Assembly: GCF_024124765.2 (NCBI RefSeq)
Contig: NZ_JAMXSR020000002.1
Coordinates: 1,015,001 to 1,079,000 of the forward strand
Length of the DNA: 64,000 nt
Direction: 5' to 3'
From: Sphingomonas sp. H160509
Lineage (GTDB): Bacteria > Pseudomonadota > Alphaproteobacteria > Sphingomonadales > Sphingomonadaceae
Shown: piece by piece, positions 58,513 to 64,000 of the stretch
How positions within the stretch are numbered: position 1 is the stretch's first letter
Layout: the number at the start of each line of letters is the position of its first letter
Program-made: the position numbers and the translations under genes
The notes under the pieces: generated by a model
The model's input: the letters and a program-made list of their open reading frames with translations, nothing else
Told to the model about the DNA's origin: nothing
Databases searched by the model: none

Positions 58513-59301
58513 TTACTTGGCGGCCTGTACCGCGTCCGTCTTCGACGCGACCAGATAGCCGCCGACGACGAAGACCAACGCACCGATCGTGTTGCCGACG
58601 GTGACGATCGCGAGATTGCGGATCATGCCGGCGAGGCCGATCGACGAGTTGGGCACCAGCAGGCCGAGCGTCAGCGCGGTCATGTTGGCGACCGAATGCT
58701 CGAACCCGGCGGCGACGAACGCGAGCAGGATCCAGGCCATCGCGATGCACTTGGCGGTGTCGCCAGTCATCCGCGCCGCGGTCCAGATCGCGAGGCAGAC
58801 GAGCCAGTTGCACAGGATCGCGCGGGCCATCAGCGCGGTCGCGTCGACCGACACCTTGTGCAGGACGTACGCGTGGAACATCGTATCGGCGTTGGCGAAG
58901 ATCGCCCCGCCGCCGCCTGCCGCGAACACCAGCGACAGAACGACGCCGCCGACGAGGTTGCCGATCCACACGACGACGGCGAGCTTGAGCGCGTCTCCGA
59001 TCGTGATCGTCCGGCGCGCGAGGCCGAAGCCGAGATACATCACGTAGCCGGTAAACAGCTCGGCGCCGGCGAACACCGTCAGGATGAGCCCGAGCCCGAA
59101 GGTCGCGCCCATCACCAATGGTCGCACGCCGGGTTCGAGCCCCGAGCCCGTGCTGAGCGCGAGGATCATCGCGATGCCGATATACGTGCCCGCAAGGATC
59201 GCGCCCGCGAAGAACCCCGCGGGAGAACGCCGCAACGCCTCCGCCTTGGTCGCCGCTAGGGTCGCATAGGTGTCGATCGTCGACGAATAGCCGGTGCTCA
59301 T
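58513..59301 (-). CDS. Formate/nitrite channel-type transporter (FNT family)
   Basis: 262 aa. Six membrane helices; FNT features include the GYVMYLGFGLA and WIGNLVGGVVLSLV regions and the late AGFEHSVANMTAL. It carries formate, nitrite or similar small anions across the inner membrane. The ATG overlaps the stop of fdhF copy 2 (ATGA), so it is part of that unit and probably brings in or releases the anion handled by it. Confidence 0.9.
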   Translation of the reverse strand: MSTGYSSTIDTYATLAATKAEALRRSPAGFFAGAILAGTYIGIAMILALSTGSGLEPGVRPLVMGATFGLGLILTVFAGAELFTGYVMYLGFGLARRTITIGDALKLAVVVWIGNLVGGVVLSLVFAAGGGGAIFANADTMFHAYVLHKVSVDATALMARAILCNWLVCLAIWTAARMTGDTAKCIAMAWILLAFVAAGFEHSVANMTALTLGLLVPNSSIGLAGMIRNLAIVTVGNTIGALVFVVGGYLVASKTDAVQAAK

Positions 59302-61670
59302 GCGTGTACTTTACTCTCGTGCCCGACGATCCCCGCGCGCACCACGCCGCGATCCGAACCCATGTCGGCGGCGGCGGGACGGACGGTCACCGGGATGGAT
59401 TTGTAGGAAGGGGTGAAGCTCTGCGGATCGTGATCCTCGAGCGCGATCAGTGGCTGCGTCTCGGGGTAATAGGAGGCGACGCAGCCATCGGGCAGCGCGT
59501 AGCGGACCAGCATCAGCTTCTGCACGACGCGGTCGGGCCGCGCGAACTGCAGCGCGGTGGCGATGTCGACGACGTCGCCCTCCTTGTGCCCCAGCCGGGC
59601 CATGTCGCGCTCGTTTATGAACAGGATGTCGCGGCGCCCGAACACACCGCGATAGCGATCGTCGAGGCTGTAGACGGTGGTGTTGTACTGGTCGTGCGCC
59701 CGCAGCGTCGTCAGACGCAAAACGGTCGGATCTCCCGCGCTTTCGTCCTCCTCGACACCCTTGGCGACGAGGAAGTTCGCCTTGCCGCTGTCCGTCTTCC
59801 ACTCGCGCATCGCTGCCGAGTTCGGCAGGTGAAAGCCGCCCGGCTTGCGGATACGTGCGTTGTAGTCGGCGAACGCTGGGAACACCGCCTCGATCTTGTC
59901 GCGGATCAGGCTGTAGTCGCCGACATAGGCGTCCCAGTCGATCTCGACCGGCGCGCGGCCCTTGGCGGCAAAGGTCGCTTTGGCGATCTCGCCGACGATC
60001 CAGATCTCCGACTTAACGTTCTCACCCGGCGGCATCAGGAAGCCGCGCGAGGCGTGGACCATCGACATCGAATCCTCGACCGTCACCGATTGCTGGCCAG
60101 TCGCCTGCATGTCGAGTTCGGTCCGGCCGAGGCACGGCAGGACGTACGTGGCCTTCGCCATCAGCAACTGCGTGCGGTTGAGCTTCGTGGTGATGTGGAC
60201 CGCGAGGTCGAGGTTGCGGAAGCCCTCCGCACACGCCTGCGGATCGGACGAGGCGATCGCGAGGTTGCCGCCGAGGCAGACGATCGCCTTGGCATGGCCG
60301 TCGCGCATCGAGGCGATGCTCTCGACCACCGAATGACCGTGATCGCGTGGCGGCTCGAACCCGAACACGTCGCGCATGTTGTCGAGCAGCAGAGGCATTG
60401 GCCGCTCGGTGATGCCGACGGTGCGGTCGCCCTGAACGTTGCTGTGGCCCCGCAGCGGGCAGATGCCTGCGCCTGGCCGGCCCATGTTGCCGCGCAGGAG
60501 AAGCAGGTTCGCGATCTGCTGGACGTTGGTCGTGCCGGTGCGGTGCTGCGTGACGCCCATGCCGTAGCAGCAGATCGTCGACTTCGACTTCGAATACGCC
60601 AGCGCGACCTCTTCGAGGTCCTTACGCGAAAGCCCGCTGGAGCGCTCGATATCCGCCCATTCCGTCGTCGCGAGATCGGCGATATACTCGTCGAGGCCCG
60701 CGGTATGCTCGGCGATGAACGCGTGATCGAGCGCGGGCTCGGTGCCGGAGACCTTGGCAGCTTCGTCGAGCGCGACGAGCGCCTTAGCAATTCCCTTCAG
60801 CGCGGCTGCGTCGCCGCCGACCTTCACCTGATAATAGCTGCTCGCGATCGGGGTGGCCGACATCGTCGCCATCTCGACCACCGACTGCGGCGATTCGAAG
60901 CGTTCGAGCGAGCGTTCCTTGAGTGGGTTGAAGACGATGATCTTGCCGCCGCGCTTCGATACTTCACGCAGCGTCGCCATCATTCGCGGGTGGTTGGTGC
61001 CGGGGTTGTGGCCGATCGACAGGATCAGGTCGGCGTGGTCGAAATCCTCGAGGCTGACGGTGCCCTTGCCGATGCCGATCGACTTCGGCAGCCCGACCGA
61101 GGTCGCCTCGTGGCACATGTTCGAGCAGTCGGGGAAGTTGTTGGTGCCGTAGAGCCGCACGAACAGCTGGAACAGGAACGCCGCCTCGTTCGAGCAGCGG
61201 CCCGAGGTGTAGAACTCGGCCTGGTTCGGATCGGGGACAGCGGCGAGGCCTGCGCCGATCTCGCGCATCGCGTCCGCCCAGCTCACGACTTCATAGTGAT
61301 CGGTGGCGGCATTGTAGCGGAGCGGCTCGGTGACGCGGCCCTGGTCCTCGATCCAGTGATCGCTCTGCTTCCAGATGTCGGACACGCTGTGCGCGGCGAA
61401 GAAGTCGGCGCCGATCGTCTTGGCGGTGGATTCCCACGCGACGGCCTTCGCGCCGTTCTCGCAGAATTCGAACGAGGAGGTGTGTTTCGGGTCGGGCCAC
61501 GCGCAGCTCGGGCAATCGAAGCCGTCGGGCTGGTTCGACTTCAGGAGCGTCTGGCCGCCGCGGACGACGATCTGCTGCGCCTTAAGCGAGACGGCAACCG
61601 CCTTCAGCGCACCCCAGCCGCCGGCCGGACCCGTATAATCGGCGATCCCATCAGGGCGTTTGTCGCGCAT
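59298..61670 (-). CDS. FdhF/YdeP-family molybdopterin oxidoreductase, copy 2
   Basis: 790 aa from the ATG 61670. Same family as the enzyme at 54884: Cys cluster in FDCPSCAWPDPKHTSSFEFCENGAKAV, active-site DCSNMCHEATSVG (Cys near residue 186), ICPLRGHSNVQGDRTVGITE, and a C-terminal RLTTLRAHDQYNTTVYSLDDRYRGVFG. The two share the YTGPAGGWG/YTAPAGGWG start and overall order, so they are old paralogues, not a recent duplication. First gene of fdhF2-FNT. It is not frameshifted. Confidence 0.9.
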   Translation of the reverse strand: MRDKRPDGIADYTGPAGGWGALKAVAVSLKAQQIVVRGGQTLLKSNQPDGFDCPSCAWPDPKHTSSFEFCENGAKAVAWESTAKTIGADFFAAHSVSDIWKQSDHWIEDQGRVTEPLRYNAATDHYEVVSWADAMREIGAGLAAVPDPNQAEFYTSGRCSNEAAFLFQLFVRLYGTNNFPDCSNMCHEATSVGLPKSIGIGKGTVSLEDFDHADLILSIGHNPGTNHPRMMATLREVSKRGGKIIVFNPLKERSLERFESPQSVVEMATMSATPIASSYYQVKVGGDAAALKGIAKALVALDEAAKVSGTEPALDHAFIAEHTAGLDEYIADLATTEWADIERSSGLSRKDLEEVALAYSKSKSTICCYGMGVTQHRTGTTNVQQIANLLLLRGNMGRPGAGICPLRGHSNVQGDRTVGITERPMPLLLDNMRDVFGFEPPRDHGHSVVESIASMRDGHAKAIVCLGGNLAIASSDPQACAEGFRNLDLAVHITTKLNRTQLLMAKATYVLPCLGRTELDMQATGQQSVTVEDSMSMVHASRGFLMPPGENVKSEIWIVGEIAKATFAAKGRAPVEIDWDAYVGDYSLIRDKIEAVFPAFADYNARIRKPGGFHLPNSAAMREWKTDSGKANFLVAKGVEEDESAGDPTVLRLTTLRAHDQYNTTVYSLDDRYRGVFGRRDILFINERDMARLGHKEGDVVDIATALQFARPDRVVQKLMLVRYALPDGCVASYYPETQPLIALEDHDPQSFTPSYKSIPVTVRPAAADMGSDRGVVRAGIVGHESKVHA

Positions 61671-61850
61671 ACTCGTATCTCCCGAACGGTCGGGCCGACG
61701 CGTGCGCCCGAGATGCGGCACACTGGCTGACCATTAACCCAAGGCAATAGAAGCGCATTTTGCGATTGCGAAGACGAGTTTCCCGCAGTTGGTGATCGCT
61801 TGCGTCGGTCTGCGGGGATGTGCCGGCGGCGGCGCGCGCCAGATCCGAAA

Positions 61851-61927
61851 TGGTAGCGAAGGAGGGACTTGAACCCCCGACCCCAGGATTATGATTCCCG
61901 TGCTCTAACCAACTGAGCTACTTCGCC
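61851..61927 (-). tRNA. tRNA-Met (CAT, elongator type)
   Basis: 77 bases: GGCGAAG acceptor, D arm GCTC...GAGC, anticodon arm CGGGA-ATCATAA-TCCTG with anticodon CAT, T arm GGGGG-TTCAAGT-CCCTC, and CCA encoded (61851-61853). The 5' start GGCG and the A-U first acceptor-side pairs fit the elongator, not the initiator. A tRNA-Ile with modified CAT is the less likely choice. Confidence 0.95.
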
Positions 61928-61993
61928 GTACCGTCCGTCAGGGAAGCGTTCTTCCCTGCGAGGCGCGGCCTATAGGAAGCGGTTTCCAGGCGG

Positions 61994-62512
61994 TCAAGCG
62001 AACATGTGCCGGGAAATCGCTTCCCATGGTCCGCCGCGATACCACCACGCGCCCAGACCGGCGATTTCGACGTCCTTCGGGGGTGAAATCGCGCTGCAGA
62101 TTGCCGAGCAGGAGCTTGGCGACTTGCGGGCTGACCTTGTTCTGGATCGTGACGTGCGGACGCCAGCCGCCGGCGTCCTGCGGCGTCAGCATGCCGGTGA
62201 ACGCGTCGGCGAGGCGCGCGCGGATGCCGACGAGCTCGGGGACTCGATCCGGTAGGCCACACCGCGGCCGAGCGACATCAGGCCGCCCACACGGGCCTGT
62301 GGGGCACGGATGCCACGCGTTTCCTGGTTGAGGCGGTGCTTGAGCTCGTCGAGGCCCGAGGGCGGCAGATGGTGGAACAGCGTCAGGTGCGCATCGAGCT
62401 GGTTGCGCTCGGGCGGGAAATGCTCGCGGCGCATTGCATCGAAGAACGCGGTGTCCTGGCGACCGAACAGGGCCGTGACGATGATCGGGGCTACTTCGGT
62501 GGGGCCGGTCAT
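61994..62512 (-). CDS. 2'-5' RNA ligase-like (2H phosphoesterase) protein (two frameshifts)
   Basis: About 173 aa corrected. The two H-x-T motifs are HLTLFHH and HVTIQNK, so it is a 2H phosphoesterase; the ThpR/LigT group acts on cyclic phosphates of RNA. Needs one base added in the G4 run 62238-62241 (IESPELVGIRARLAD) and one removed at the T2 run 62076-62077 (TPEDVEIAGLGAWWYRGG). Starts at ATG 62512, 9 bases from the palindrome at 62521. Confidence 0.82.
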
Positions 62513-62520
62513 CGGGAAAA

Positions 62521-62627
62521 CACCGCCCCGGCGAAGGCCGGGGTCCAGTTGGGAAACGTCGATGACGGACGTGGCGTTTCGTTACTGCAACCTTTCCGAC
62601 TGGACCCCGGCCTCCGCCGGGGCGGTG
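62521..62627. repeat. Palindromic element, family A (copy 4)
   Basis: 107 bp. Arms CACCGCCCCGGCGAAGGCCG and CGGCCTCCGCCGGGGCGGTG with inner GGTCCAGTTGGG and CGACTGGACC, and the shared internal TTACTGCAACCTTTCC. It fills most of the gap between kup and the RNA-ligase-like gene. Confidence 0.85.
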
Positions 62628-62657
62628 CGACTTTGGCGGAGCGTATGGGGTAAGCCA

Positions 62658-64000
62658 TCAAATCTCGACCTGGCTACCGAGCTCGACCACGCGATTCGTC
62701 GGCAGGCGGAAGAATTCCATCGCGCTTTCCGCGTTGCGCAGCATCCACGCGAACAGCTTTTCGCGCCAGATCATCATGCCGGGTTTGTCCGACGCGAGCA
62801 GCGTCTGGCGCGACAGGAAGAAGCTAGTGTCCATCATCTTGAAGTCCGCGCCGCAATTATGGACCTGGCGCAGCGCGGCGGGCACGTCGGCGTCCTCCAT
62901 GAAGCCGTAGCGCAGCACGAGGCGGTGGAAGCCGTCGCCAAGCTCCTCGCGCACCGCACGGTCGTGCGCGGGCCAATAGGGCTGGCCGACGATCTTGACG
63001 GTTAGCAGGATGACGCGCTCGTGCAGCACCTTGTTGTGCTTGAGGTTGTGGAGCAGCGCATGCGGCACGCCGTCCGCGGTCGAGGTCATGAACACCGCGG
63101 TGCCCGGCACGCGCGATGCCGAACTCGCGGCCGAGCCGATGAACACCTTTATCGGCATTGCCGCCTCGTGCATCCGGTCGATCATCAACTGCCGCCCCTT
63201 CGACCAGGTCGTCAGGAAGGTGAAGATGATGAAGCCGACCAGCAGCGGGAACCAGCCACCGGCCGGCACCTTGGTCAGATTGGCCGCGAAATAGGCGCCA
63301 TCGACTGTGAAGAAGATCGCCAGCAGCGGGATCGCCGCGATCTTCGGCCAGTTCCAGAGGCGGAACAGCACCACCCCGAGCAGGCACGTGTCGATGAACA
63401 TCGCGCCGGTCACCGCGATGCCGTACGCGCTCGTCAGGTTCGACGAGGTGCGGAAGAACAGCACGAGCAGGATCACCATCACCATCAGCGCACCGTTGAC
63501 GAGCGGGATGTAGATCTGGCCGGCGGTCGAGGCACTGGTATGCTCGATGCGCAGACGCGGGATGAAGCCGAGCTGGATCGCCTGCTGCGTCACCGAGAAC
63601 GCGCCGGAGATCACCGCCTGCGACGCGATCACCGCCGCCATCGTCGCGAGGATGACGAGCGGGAGCTGGAGGCTTTCGGGCGCGAGATTGTAGAACGGGC
63701 TAACGAGCGCCTCGCGACCATCACGAAACAGCAAAGCGCCCTGCCCCATATAGTTGAGGATCAACGCGGGGAGCACGAAGAACAGCCACGACAGGCCGAT
63801 CGGCTTGCGCCCGAAATGCCCCATGTCCGCGTACAGCGCTTCCGCGCCGGTGACCGCGAGGACGACCGAGCCGAGTGCAAGGAACGCCCGCTCCGGGTCG
63901 ATGATGAAGAACTCGACTGCGTAGTGTGGCGACAGCGCCCAGAGCACTTCGGGGGGTCTGGACGATGCTGAGGATACCGAGCACCGCGATGACGCTGAAA
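62658..64000 (-). CDS. kup: Potassium uptake protein Kup, N-terminus cut by the window edge (one frameshift)
   Basis: The C-terminal 448 or so residues are here. KUP features: [29 protein letters not shown], and the long C-terminal cytoplasmic part ([31 protein letters not shown]). Low-affinity K+ symport. An extra base in the G6 run 63951-63956 shifts the frame; corrected it reads [21 protein letters not shown]. The gene runs off the right edge, so the start is not visible. Confidence 0.92.
   Translation of the reverse strand, partial: SASSRCSVSSASSRPPEVLWALSPHYAVEFFIIDPERAFLALGSVVLAVTGAEALYADMGHFGRKPIGLSWLFFVLPALILNYMGQGALLFRDGREALVSPFYNLAPESLQLPLVILATMAAVIASQAVISGAFSVTQQAIQLGFIPRLRIEHTSASTAGQIYIPLVNGALMVMVILLVLFFRTSSNLTSAYGIAVTGAMFIDTCLLGVVLFRLWNWPKIAAIPLLAIFFTVDGAYFAANLTKVPAGGWFPLLVGFIIFTFLTTWSKGRQLMIDRMHEAAMPIKVFIGSAASSASRVPGTAVFMTSTADGVPHALLHNLKHNKVLHERVILLTVKIVGQPYWPAHDRAVREELGDGFHRLVLRYGFMEDADVPAALRQVHNCGADFKMMDTSFFLSRQTLLASDKPGMMIWREKLFAWMLRNAESAMEFFRLPTNRVVELGSQVEI

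Noticed and set aside
59304..61730. An 808-codon + strand open frame across the whole of fdhF copy 2
   Set aside because: Antisense of a clear molybdoenzyme; GC-rich codon bias on the other strand explains its length. No ribosome site or motif.
4404..63956. Phase variation or programmed frameshifting at the homopolymer runs
   Set aside because: The runs are short (3-7), occur in housekeeping genes, lack slippery-site and stimulator features, and show the same +1 bias all over the window; sequence error is simpler.
1..64000. CRISPR array, insertion sequence, prophage, toxin-antitoxin pair
   Set aside because: No regular spaced repeats, transposase, integrase or phage genes seen. The only ParD-like sequence is fused to the kinase, and no ParE-like gene is beside it.

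Overview
The window is 64 kb of high-GC alphaproteobacterial chromosome, most likely from a Sphingomonas or close sphingomonad. Gene content (XrtA/PEP-CTERM exopolysaccharide locus, Caulobacter-like xylXABCD genes, EcfG-like promoter, ParC, Kup) and dense GTGA/ATGA gene overlaps support this. I see no rRNA, CRISPR array, insertion sequence, phage or plasmid genes. The left end is intergenic; the right end cuts a kup gene.

Layout: 0-15 kb is housekeeping and mixed genes: a TonB-type protein, folB with an odd mini-SDR partner, a GNAT-DUF1285-Nudix-cca run, an EAL phosphodiesterase next to parC, a kynureninase pair, and purC-purS-purQ. A queT-like transporter and tRNA-Arg follow. From 15.9 to 25.6 kb lies a complete oxidative (Weimberg-type) D-xylose pathway: xylX, xylB, xylC and a sugar porter on the + strand, xylD and a LacI-type regulator on the - strand, and xylA on the + strand. 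Candidate LacI-type operators sit in front of three of these units. At 25.9-29 kb is a very long hybrid histidine kinase with an N-terminal ParD-like segment. Next come isocitrate lyase, a four-gene general-stress-like group behind an EcfG-type promoter, and fhs.

From 36.3 to 53.7 kb is an almost uninterrupted XrtA (exosortase A) locus: amidotransferase, exosortase-EpsI fusion, glycosyltransferase, FemAB protein, deacetylase, ATPase, outer-membrane protein, tyrosine kinase, chain-length protein and export lipoprotein, followed by the decarboxylase, acyl-CoA ligase, ACP and two hydrolases. Together they would build, regulate and export an exopolysaccharide and process PEP-CTERM proteins. From 53.8 to 61.7 kb are trxB and a formate-dehydrogenase-like module: two paralogous FdhF/YdeP molybdoenzymes facing each other, with mobA, fdhD and a formate/nitrite-type channel. 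tRNA-Met, a 2'-5' RNA ligase-like gene and kup close the window.

Two features cut across the window. First, about 30 genes-worth of single-base frameshifts sit mostly in G/C runs, including in genes that cannot all be dead (parC, purC, cca, fhs); I read these as consensus errors in the sequence and give each such gene as one full-length CDS with the break marked. Second, GC-rich palindromic elements (about 55-130 bp, several families) are scattered between genes, and in at least two cases lie inside genes of the XrtA locus.
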